Assembly: GCA_018343915.1 (NCBI GenBank)
Contig: JABRWF010000001.1
Coordinates: 1,302,001 to 1,366,000, forward strand
Direction of reading: 5' to 3'
Source of the DNA: Agroathelia rolfsii
Lineage: Eukaryota > Basidiomycota > Agaricomycetes > Amylocorticiales > Amylocorticiaceae
DNA: 64,000 bases
The translations under genes were made by a program, and so were the position numbers. Shown here one piece after another: positions 52,162 to 61,740 of this stretch; within the stretch, counting starts at the first letter, position 1; each line of letters opens with the position of its first letter. Below the pieces are notes generated by a model. That model searched no databases. It was not told the origin of the DNA and worked only from the letters and a program-made list of their open reading frames with translations.

Positions 52162-53028
52162 GGCAGCGTGGGGGGGGGGTGGATGATATGGATGAATAAA
52201 GAGTTGATTTTAGGGGGGAAAGAAAAAGACTGGGACACGCGAGTACAACGTGCAGAAAGTGTGGGGCATTTATAGCTGAGCAGCAGAGATGCTAGCCGCT
52301 GCTCCTATGTTCGTCCTAATGGACCGGTGAATGACAGGAGCATTTAGCATCTCATCATCGCTGGATTGATTCCTGCAGGAGCAGGAAAATCGAAGACGAC
52401 CAAAGTCATGAAAAGAAGATACGAGTATTCTTGTCCGCCGCACTGGCTGGGCACGGGACCGCTCTAGTGTGCTTAGGACCGTTGCAGCAATGGAGTCATG
52501 AGACAGATTAGACAAGGTCCGTTTCTCCCTCGTAGGAACGCTTCGGGTGGAACACAATGCAATCGCCATGGACCCATATGCAGCAGTCTCGCTCGTCCCT
52601 GGAGTGTTAGCAGCAACTAGCGTGGATTATATTCAAGAACCAAGTCTGGTAGCATGCGTTCGGGTGCATTTAGCAGCGAGTGGACATCGTAGGCGCCCAG
52701 TGAAGAGCATGACCCTATGATGATGCCCATCATGATAGTGGCAATGACGGCACTATCAAATACCGAGCACTCGTTGTTGGAGTGTTGTTACCCACCCTCT
52801 CTCTGCATGTCCCCCATGGCTTGCCAGTGTGTAAGGCGATGGGCGGTGTAATACGTGGGTACATGCATAATAGCCATGCCCATGTATGTAAATGTAATGC
52901 AGCGGTAACAAACATAATGTGTTGTGTTGCAAAGGCCACAGCCATGTGTTTATTTATCCTGTTTCCTACTTAGCTGCAGCACCAACGGCCAATCTGCCCG
53001 TTTCCCTGCTCTTTTCCTCACCGCCATC
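52162..53028. promoter_or_regulatory. Divergent intergenic region between GH5 glucanase and UDP-GlcNAc pyrophosphorylase
   Basis: 867 bp containing both promoters. A G9 run lies at about 52171-52180 just upstream of the glucanase start, and pyrimidine-rich sequence precedes the pyrophosphorylase ATG. Divergent cell-wall genes could share regulation, but this is only inference. Confidence 0.4.
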
Positions 53029-54596
53029 ATGTCTATCGACGCTGCCCTCCTCAAACGCTACCAGGCTGCAGGCCAGGACCACCTCTTCACTTTCTGGTCC
53101 AAACTCTCCGACCAGGAGCGTGCATCGCTCACCCAGCAACTCCAGTCGCTCAACATCGAGCGCGTTAACCGCATATACCAGCGTGCCATCGCCGCTGAAA
53201 AGGCCGCCAACGCCCCCGACGCCAAGCAGGACGAGTTCCAGCCTTTGCCAGAAGGCTCGTTCGACTCTGAGCTACGCAACCCGGCCAAAGCACCCCAATG
53301 GCGCGCCACTGGCCTTCAGGCCATCGCACGCGGCGAGCTCGGCGTTTTGCTCATGGCCGGTGGCCAAGGTACACGCTTGGGCAGCAGTGCCCCCAAGGGA
53401 TGCTACGATATCGGTCTGCCCTCCCACAAGTCGCTTTTCCAGCTCCAGGCGGAGAGGATATCGCGTCTCCAGACCCTCGCTCAGAAGCTCCATGGCAAGC
53501 CGGCCGTCATTCCGTGGTACATCATGACCAGTGGCCCAACACGCAAAGACACGGAGGAATTCTTTGAGAAAAACAAGTTCTTTGGCCTCGATCGCAAAAA
53601 TGTTATTTTCTTCCAGCAGGGTAAGCGCATGTTTTCCACCACCTGATCAATTTACGTATCATGTGAAAAACATATAAACATGCGTTCTTAATCTTCTTTA
53701 ATATATTAGGTACACTACCATGCCTGACCATGGAAGGCAAAGTCCTCCTGGACTCACCCTCACGCGTGGCCGTCGCCCCAGACGGCAACGGCGGCCTCTA
53801 CGCTGCCACGCGCGCCCCTCTTGACCCCTCAAACCCGAAACAGACCGTGCTCTCAGACCTGCACGCCCGCGGCGTGCGCTACATCCACGCGTACGGCGTC
53901 GACAACTGCCTCGTGCGCGTGGCGGACCCTGTCTTCCTCGGGTTCTGCATCGGCGCCGGTGCGGACTGCGCCGCCAAGGTCGTTCCCAAGGCCTACGCGA
54001 CCGAATCCGTCGGCGTCGTCGCCCTCCGCGGTGAACACTTCTCCGTCGTGGAGTACTCGGAGATCTCGCAGGCGCAGGCCGAGCGCCGCGACTCGCGGGG
54101 CGAGCTCGCGTTCCGTGCCGCTAACATCGTCAACCACTTCTACACCGTGCAGTTCCTGGCTGAGATCGAAAAGTACGAGGACCAGCTGGCGTACCACATC
54201 GCCCGCAAGAAGATCCCCCACGTGGACCTCCAGACCGGCGAGGTCGTCAAGCCCAAGACGCCGAACGGGATGAAGATGGAGATGTTCGTGTTTGATGTGT
54301 TCCCGTTCCCGAAGACGTTCAAGGTCTTCGAGGTCGCCCGCGCGGAGGAGTTTAGTCCGTTGAAGAACGCGCCGAACACGGGCTCGGATGACCCTCAGAC
54401 GAGCAGGCGTGACTTGTTGGCCCAGCATCGCAGGTTCCTCGAGGTCGCCGGCGCCAAGGTCAAGGAGGGCGTCGAGATCGAGATCTCGCCTCTCGTCAGC
54501 TTTGCCGGTGAGGGGCTCGAGAGCGTCAAGGGTAAGACGTTTGTACGCTCGGGCTTTGTCGAGTCCGTGGAGGAGTTGGACGCTTTGACGGCGTGA
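53029..54596 (+). CDS. UAP1: UDP-N-acetylglucosamine pyrophosphorylase
   Basis: Makes UDP-GlcNAc from UTP and GlcNAc-1-phosphate in the cytosol; the product feeds chitin, N-glycans and GPI anchors. Two exons, 53029-53620 and 53710-54596, giving 492 residues, normal for eukaryotes. Motifs: LLMAGGQGTRLGSSAPKGCY (nucleotide-binding loop with the catalytic Arg and Lys), GLPSHKSLFQLQAERI, WYIMTSGPTR, NVIFFQQG/TLPCL spanning the intron, APDGNGGLY, the GVDNCLVRVADPVFLGFC region, EYSEI, NIVNHFYT and EMFVFDVFPF. ATG at 53029 fits the family start; an earlier in-frame ATG at 52924 would add 35 residues unlike the family. GC-rich codon use suggests strong expression. Confidence 0.95.
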
Positions 54597-55097
54597 ATGA
54601 ATGAATGAGTGAGTGAGTAAAATTACTCGCTGCTCACGGATGATTGGACTATTGTTGTTGTGCCCATGGATTTTTCTTCTCTTCGTCTTCTTCGCTTGGA
54701 CTTGATCCATCATCATAAACCTTTTCTGTGTTTTGTATTTTCCTCCTACAAACACATGAGAACGGGACGGACTTGCTTTTTCATACGGATTCTTGTTATA
54801 AAAACCCCCATAATCGTGCTTTTGTAGCATTTTAATTCTTTTTTTAAATTAGCCACATTAGTACGGACATTACATACACACCCCATTGCATTTGCTTCTT
54901 TCTCTTAATGAATGTTATTGGATTTGCTTTCTCGTTTTGCTTATGCTTTTGGCGGGCTACGTCTGCAACCTACGGTTGAGTTTTGGAAGCTTGAATATTT
55001 TCGTCTAGCCTTTTTGAACATAAGCTTACTTGAAGTGCTTCATAAATATTGTTCACGGATATTTTAACTTGACAGGCGCTTGCTACTCTCGCCAACT
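54597..55097. other. UAP1 3' flank
   Basis: About 500 bp, T-rich, with no gene recognised. Confidence 0.35.
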
Positions 55098-57088
55098 CAA
55101 GGAGCAATCTAAGAGTTGTTACGGAGCCGAAGGAGGATAAAACAACCTTTTTGGTCGGTTTGCCCAGTTCATCGGAGAACATGAGATTTATCATAGCACT
55201 TATTTAAATTGATGCAAATTGCTCGTATGGGGATGTCATATAGGAATTACAACTGTAGAATGCAGACCAGGGAAAACAGATATACACATCTCAGTCATAA
55301 GCAATTTGACAATTTATTAAGACTCCCGCGCCAGTCCCTTCAGTCCCAGAGCCGTTAGTTGCCCCACTAATAGAGAGTAAAACGGTCAATCACATGCCTA
55401 TTGGCAATTACTTCTGACTTACCGGAACATTCAATGCCGGTGCCGGAAGCTTCCGAAAGGGAAATCCTATATGTACCACCAGCAATAATTATGCATAGTC
55501 CATGATACTGACTACTCTTATTTCCCACAATTTTATTGATAGAATAAGACTAAAATAGTACAGCAGGAAGAGTTTAGTCTTCTCAGGCTGTAGATCAACA
55601 GAAGAGTACAAGTATAGACAACAGAGTATAGCACACTATGCTTTGGACAGGGGAAACTTGGAAATCGAATGCAATACAAGAAGATGTGAAGGGATTGGAA
55701 TGCAGGACCAGCCGCTGTAGTAAATAACAAAGAGTAGAGTTGGGCTTTATATACATTGCAAAATGCATAACGACCGAGCCTTACATGCATGATGACAACA
55801 ACCAAAGTCACCCATTTTTACACTGAAACGGGATTTGATTTCAATAACACTAACATCATTGATATCAGTGTATGGGCTATAGCCAAGCTTTGATTAATTT
55901 GATTAGCTGAAAGACCAATAGGCCTACATTGTTATCAGTATTTTGAGCCTCTAGGACTCAGATAACACTGGCAAGCAACAAAAAAAGGTAATTATATCAA
56001 CTACCGTTTCGGACAAACCAAATCCAATACACAAGTAGTAATAGTCATGAGCACCGCCCAAGTTTACATCTCTTATGGTTACTTTCAAATTTCTTATCTT
56101 GATCTGACTGAAACATCAGATATGTGATGCTCTAGACATGTAATTTTCTTTGTTTTATTTTTGAACATTTCCCTAGATTGTGATGATAGATGACACTTTA
56201 CGAATCCCAGGTAGGTTGACATTATCCAGGGCTAATTCTGAAATGAGCTGTCTGATAACTGTGTTTTTAGTCTGCCAGTGATCATCATGTTTACCGGAAG
56301 AATGACTCGAGATTGTCCAGGTATGTATGAGGAATTAATTCTTATCGAAGTAGCGGTCTTTCTGAAATGAATTTTGGTGTGCACCTCACGTTATAAGTGT
56401 GGTCCATTTCTTTTTCTTTTCTTTTTCTTTTTTTACGAACAATCTGAGCAAGAGAGTTGGTAGATCTGGACAGTAATAGTACATAGTTGACCTGATTCTC
56501 AAAGCATGCTTGCCAGTGTGGCAGCCAATTTTGAGAGCAGCCGCTGAACGTTAAGGGCAGGAGCGTCTGGCGCGACATATACATATCAACTAGACTTGCA
56601 TGTAGACGACGGATGGTATCAAACGGTTAGACAGCTGACATAAGAGATGAAGTGGATGATTGATGCTTGATGGGTGGATGATGGTAGTGAAAGAGTATTA
56701 TAACATTATCATTTATTTAAATGTATTAATTGCCGAGTCCTTTCAACCTACACTCGCTCCCATGGCTCCTATATCTAACCTTAATCACACGCTGAGAGGA
56801 GAAAAAAAAGAATGGTACTGGCCTCTACCGACCGCCGACGAACTACTATCAACAAGTTTCGCGGACCGCTTCTCGAGGTCATCCCGCAACGAGGCGAACA
56901 GCTGCTGTGTCCATTCCACATTGGGCTGTGACGTGGTCTTGTTCATGAGTGAAAAGAGCGTTCATATGTATGTCATATTTTTTGGCAGAGAGAAAAACAG
57001 ACAGGAGGGAAGGAAAGAGGGAGTAACAGAGGGGATCGAGAGGAAACAGAGTAAAAAGAACACACCTCTATAACACATAATCAACTGA
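55098..57088. repeat. Segmental tandem duplication, copy A
   Basis: Copy A matches copy B (57100-59088) over almost its whole length at an offset of about 1,985-2,100 bp. Examples: gctcgtatggggatg/gctcgtatgagggcg; the stretch around agatctggacagtaatagta at 56464 and 58453; and ttctcgaggtcatcccgcaa at 56871 and 58854. Copy A lacks about 86 bp holding the signal-peptide exon present in copy B, and lacks the long poly(A). Edges are approximate. Confidence 0.85.
56820..56990 (-). pseudogene. Duplicated last exon of taxilin, detached
   Basis: Reading the minus strand gives the same terminal sequence as the taxilin gene (RLFASLRDDLEKRSAKLVD), but the copy has lost the stop codon (SSSSAVGRGQYH) and has no upstream taxilin exons. 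It is a by-product of the tandem duplication. It is probably not expressed as protein. Confidence 0.7.
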
Positions 57089-57331
57089 TCAATTAACAGT
57101 CTAAGAATTGTGTAGAGGGATAAAAAAAACCTTAGGTTGCCCAATTCACTGGAGAACATGTAGTTTATCACAGTGTTTCAAAAGAATGGATTGCACAGTA
57201 GATGTAGGGCTATTTGAATTGATGCAATTTGCTCGTATGAGGGCGGAATATAGGTAGGGGTTACAACCGGAGTGCGGTCCAGGGAAAATAGATATATATT
57301 TACATATTTCAGTCACAAGCAATTTGAAAGT

Positions 57332-57621
57332 TTATTGAAACCCTAGCCCCTCTAGTTCCCCGGCCATTATTTGTGCTAGTAAAAAGTTAAATGGTTGATG
57401 ACATGCATATTAGTAATCACTTCTGACTTACAAGTGGAAGCTCCACGATATCTAGTGCTGATCTGAGAAACCCCCGAAGGGAAAATCCTGCAAATGCATT
57501 TATATCAGCAATAGTCACATAGTCCATGATATAATTGCTCTTACGGCGCAGCCATGATACCAGTAATGCTAATCCCTCCAAACATGATGAGGAACCAGCA
57601 AAATTTATGAATTCTCAACAT
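57332..57621 (-). CDS. Putative small secreted protein, 58 residues
   Basis: Three tiny exons, 57621-57545, 57487-57432 and 57375-57332, join in phase with good donors (gtaaga, gtaagt) and cag/tag acceptors. The N-terminus MLRIHKFCWFLIMFGGISIT followed by GIMAAP is a convincing signal peptide with an AxA-like end. The mature part is about 32 residues, beginning IFPSGVSQISTRYRG, with no cysteines. In copy A of the duplication (55320-55540) exons 2 and 3 keep the same frame and stop position, but exon 1 is absent. The matching frames support coding, but the protein is short and unlike any family I know. A TATATA stretch lies upstream near 57840. Confidence 0.4.
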
Positions 57622-58059
57622 TGTACTGATGGAATAGAACTATAGAATAGTGCTGCAAGAAGAGTTAAGTGCTGGTATTTTGTAGACCAACAGAAGAGTA
57701 TACATACAGACAATAGATTATAGCACGCTGTGCCTCAGACGGGGAAAACTTGGAACTTAAAGGCAACACAAGGAGGTGTAAAGGGATTGGAATGCAGGAC
57801 CAGCCGCTATAGTAAACAACAGAGAGTAGAGTTAGTCCTTATATACATCGCAAAATGCATGGCGACAGAGCCTAGTATGCATGATGACAACAGCCGAAGC
57901 CACCCATTTTTACACTGAAACGGAATTTGATTTCAACAACACTAACATCATTGACATCAGTGCGTGGGCTATAACCAAGTTTTGATTAATTTGATTGGCT
58001 GGGAGATCAACAGGCGTCCATTATTATTAGCGTTTTGAGCCTCTAGGACTCGGACCACA

Positions 58060-58062
<3 letters not shown>

Positions 58063-58112
<50 letters not shown>
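58063..58112. repeat. Poly(A) tract of 50 bases
   Basis: Fifty consecutive A, present only in copy B; copy A has A7 at the matching place (about 55979). Exact length could be a sequencing or assembly artefact. Confidence 0.9.
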
Positions 58113-58113
<1 letters not shown>

Positions 58114-58801
58114 GGCAATCAACTGCCGTGTCAGCCAAACTAAACCGTATACACAAGCAGTAATACTCGTGAGCACCGCCCAAGGTTACTTGCCCTAATC
58201 TGACTAAAACATCAGATACGTGATGATTTAGATACGCAATCATTAGTCTTTGAATATTTCCCCTGAATTTTGATGATAGATGACGCTTAGCGAATCCCAT
58301 GTGGGCTAGCGTTGACCAAGGTCAGTTCTAAAATGAGCCGCCTGGTAGCTATAATTTTAGTCTACCAGTAATCATCATGTTCACCAGAAGAATGATTCGA
58401 GATAGTGAGTGTCGTCCATTTTTTGTGAGTAATCTGAGCAAGAGAGGTGGTAGATCTGGACAGTAATAGTACATAGTTGACCTGATTCTCAAAGCACGCT
58501 TGCCGGTGTGGCAGCCAATTTAAGAGCAGTCACTGAACGTCAAGGGCAGGAGCGTCTGGTGCGACAAGTCAATTAGACTTGTGTGTAGACGACGGATGGA
58601 TGGCATCAAACGGTTAGACAGCTGGCATGAGGGATGAAGTGGATGAGTGATGCTTGATGGGTGGATGATGGCAGTGAAAGAGTGTTACAATATTATCATT
58701 TAAATGTATTGATTGCTGAGTCCCTTCAACCTTCACTCTCGCTCCCATACTTCCTACATCACATGCTGAGAGGAGAGAAAAATAAAACATAAATGATGGT
58801 G

Positions 58802-61297
58802 CTAGCCCCCACCAATCGCCGACGAGCCACCGTCAACGAGTTTCGCAGACCGCTTCTCGAGGTCATCCCGCAACGAGGCGAACAGCCGCTGTGTCCGTTC
58901 CACGTTGGGCTGTGACGTGATCTTGTTCATGAGTGAAAAGAGCGTTCATATGGATGTCGTATTTTTTGGCAGAGAGAAAAAAACAGACAGGAGAAAAGGA
59001 AAGAGGGGGTAATAAAGGGGATTGAGAGAAAACAGTGTAAGGAGAGACATACCTCTTTACAACACATGATCAACCGATCAATTAACAGGGATTGCTCGAT
59101 CTGTGATTCTTCAAGTTCTTTCCGCAGCTGTATATTCTGTGGATATATGATGAGTTAAGAATATACGCTAACAAGAATTTAATGGACGAACCTCCTCCTC
59201 AAGTCTATCTGATCGCCCTTTTTCGCTCTCGGAAAGCTGTTTCTGTTCTGTCGCGCGGGCACGGCAGAGAAGGACCTCGAGCTCTTTGGATCGGATCACA
59301 CTCTCGAAATGCCGCTCGCGTAGCTCGTATTGTCGGAGGACGTCTTTGAGACGCTCACGTGTCCTTCAAAGATTAAAAGCATGAAGAGCATGAAGCGAGT
59401 GTGGATACCTCGAAAGAAATGTGACCTACACGTTGTCGAATATCTCCTCCAACGTCCGTCGTGCTCTGACCATCAAGACGTTAGTCTCACCGTATATGTC
59501 GAGTTAGCAAAGCTCCAAGAGCGGTGCCTTGGGCCACTGGGAGGAAGTAGTTTGACGCTCACTCTCTCGGATCGTCCGTCCAATTCTTCTTCAACTGTTC
59601 CCGCCGAGGCTCTTCAAGCTCCTCCCATTCATCTACGCCCGGTCCCATCGTTAGATCCATCAGCTCCACTGCCAGAATCTCATCACCGTCCTCGATACCC
59701 TGTTCCTCCGGCGTGACGTCCGCATCGACATTCCGTCCGTTGTGGGTGAAAATAAATTGAATGATTGGATTGCTGCCATTGCTATCCTTCTTCGCATTCC
59801 CAGCGCCATTGGCGTTCACCAAGCCATTTTTCTTTCCTGCCCCTTTCTTGCCGCCTCCTCCCGCCAATCCTGTAGCTTCTCCCACAGACGCATTTTCGCT
59901 ATCAACAGTCCCAGAGGCCATGCCTCCACCACTACCGACGCGTTCCGTCCAGGCATTAAAAAGCCGCGCGAGCTTCGTCTTGCGCGAGATCTTGAAGAAC
60001 AGCTCAGCGCGGTAGCGACACACGACCTTGACGACAATATCCGGCTGCTCGCGGTACTTGAGATCCTGCATGCGTGTCCGATTCGCGCGCTTGAGCATAT
60101 CGGTTTTCATTTGGGCAATCTCGTCTTGGGCGTCTTCAACGCACTGAGCGAGGCGTTTGCTGTCCTCCTGTGTAAATCGTACATAATCATTGGCGTGTGT
60201 TATAGTGATGCATGGGTTGAGTAAGCGAAGAAAGATTTCGACCGTATAGTGCTTAGATGCGGGAAACCTTTAGGGGATTAAAATTCAAAAAGAGACTTGC
60301 CCTCAATCGTTTATTTTCCTGAATCAATGATCAGAAAATTTGTACGATGGGCCTTTATCTAGGATGAACCAGTTATATATGGCAGTAACTCACCTTTTGG
60401 AGTTCCCGTGCGAGATTTTCCATCTTTGTCTTGGTCTGGTTTACCTTGGTTAATTGACCCTTGGCTGAAGTCGAATGATATGTTATTAAGGGAAAGAGAT
60501 TTGTTATCTCAATATCGCGTATAACGGACCTGCGTCCTTGTCCTTCACCAGCTTCTGTTTCTCCCGCGCATGCTCTCGTTCAATCCGGCGAAAATCTGAA
60601 AACTGGCCCGTTATTGTAAGCCAAATTTCAGAACGCTCCGGGATAAGAGAAGGGTGCCAGGAAGAAGTGGAAACGCACCAATTGAACATACTTGGCATGA
60701 ATGGCATTCTCGCCCATGCCCTTGACCGACTTCTGAGCCTCTTCGGCTGAATAAGGAATAGAGTATTAGTTGACAAAATACTACCCTCTTTGTATACAAG
60801 CACCCCATTTAACATGGAAATCGGTGCGTAACAATCACATAAAAGATCAACTGATATTCATACGTACCGAACCGTCGTTCGTCCTCTTCCTCCAGAACTT
60901 CCTCCTCTTCCAACACTGCGATCCGGTTCCGCAGGCTCTCATAGACAGTAGCAGGATCGATGGGCGTGTCTGGCTTCTTCTTCCCACTGCCTTTCTGCGT
61001 CGCAGGGTGCGGACCTGGTTGTGGCTGAGGTAGCGCACCGTTGACAGTTGTGTGATGATTATTGGGTGTGGTCGTGGGCGTTGAGCCGCGTTGTATATTC
61101 TGTGCCTGCTGCTGGGGTGTCCGCGACGGCGTTGGAGGGACAGCCATTGGTGGGGGCACAGGTGCTGGAGGTGCTGGGCCCGTAGGTGGTGGTTTCGCCA
61201 TGGTATTGCGTGCAGTTGTAGGACCGGGCTTGACAGGGCCTTGAGGCCGGGGAGATGCGCCGTTGTCTACTGGCTTTGAGGCCGCCGTCGTGCTCAT
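58802..61297 (-). CDS. Taxilin-family coiled-coil protein, with an embedded Rad60-SLD (SUMO-like) domain in this model
   Basis: Taxilins bind syntaxins and nascent chain complexes in vesicle traffic. Start ATG at 61297: a Pro/Gln/Ala-rich disordered N-terminus (about 110 residues), then RNRIAVLEEEEVLEEEDERRF, AEEAQKSVKGMGENAIHAK, FRRIEREHAREKQKLVKDKD, TKTKMENLARELQKENKRLR, and near the end RLKDVLRQYELRERHFESVI, all taxilin-typical. The last exons read NIQLRKELEESQIEQSLLID and DLEKRSAKLVDGG, with a stop at 58802. Between these halves, 60170-59559 encodes VVKVVCRYRAELFFKISRKT followed by KLARLFNAWTERV and, after a Gly/Asn-rich insert, IQFIFTHNGRNVDADVTPEE followed by QGIEDGDEIL: a SUMO-like domain. 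It is open and in phase with both sides, but could be a nested separate gene. One intron after ENKRLR uses a GC donor (gcaagt). Confidence 0.7.
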
Positions 61298-61740
61298 GGA
61301 CAGAATAGAGAATAAACTGGAACAGCCGCAGAAAGACGTTTTGAAAATAGCGAGTATTTTTCTTTAGAGAATTGATTTTACAGGATCAATTGTCGTACAA
61401 GAAAGAGAAAGTAGCAGCCAGTAATTGGACAAATGGAGAAATGATTTCATCCTTGTCAGCTAATGCATCCACATCATAGTACTTGTGATGATTTATAATT
61501 TATTCAAAAATGAGTAAATATCGATTATTCCAATGGTCATCTTTTTATCTATGTTGGCACTGATATTATATCATGATCATACGTATATATTTATTTATTC
61601 CGGTATCGAGTCACTAACCCATATCGTTGCAGAAATCTTCTTTATAACCATGCATAGCCACAATCGCTGTGGCAGACGCCACTACATGACGCCATCACGT
61701 GATGAGCAGTGCCACACGCCGCGGGCAATTGCCAAATGCA
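61298..61740. promoter_or_regulatory. Divergent intergenic region between taxilin and BRCA2 homologue
   Basis: 443 bp containing both promoters. It is AT-rich in the middle. No element identified. Confidence 0.35.

Larger units (their letters stand above)
57100..59088. repeat. Segmental tandem duplication, copy B
   Basis: Copy B overlaps the real 3' end of the taxilin gene (58802 onward), so it is probably the ancestral locus. It ends within the taxilin exon sequence at gatcaaccgatcaattaaca, the same place copy A ends at 57098. It contains the small secreted protein gene and a 50-base poly(A). Confidence 0.85.

Noticed and set aside
53853..54830. 325-codon open frame on the minus strand
   Set aside because: Antisense shadow of the GC-rich UAP1 coding exon; composition is Leu/Arg/Val-rich with no motif.
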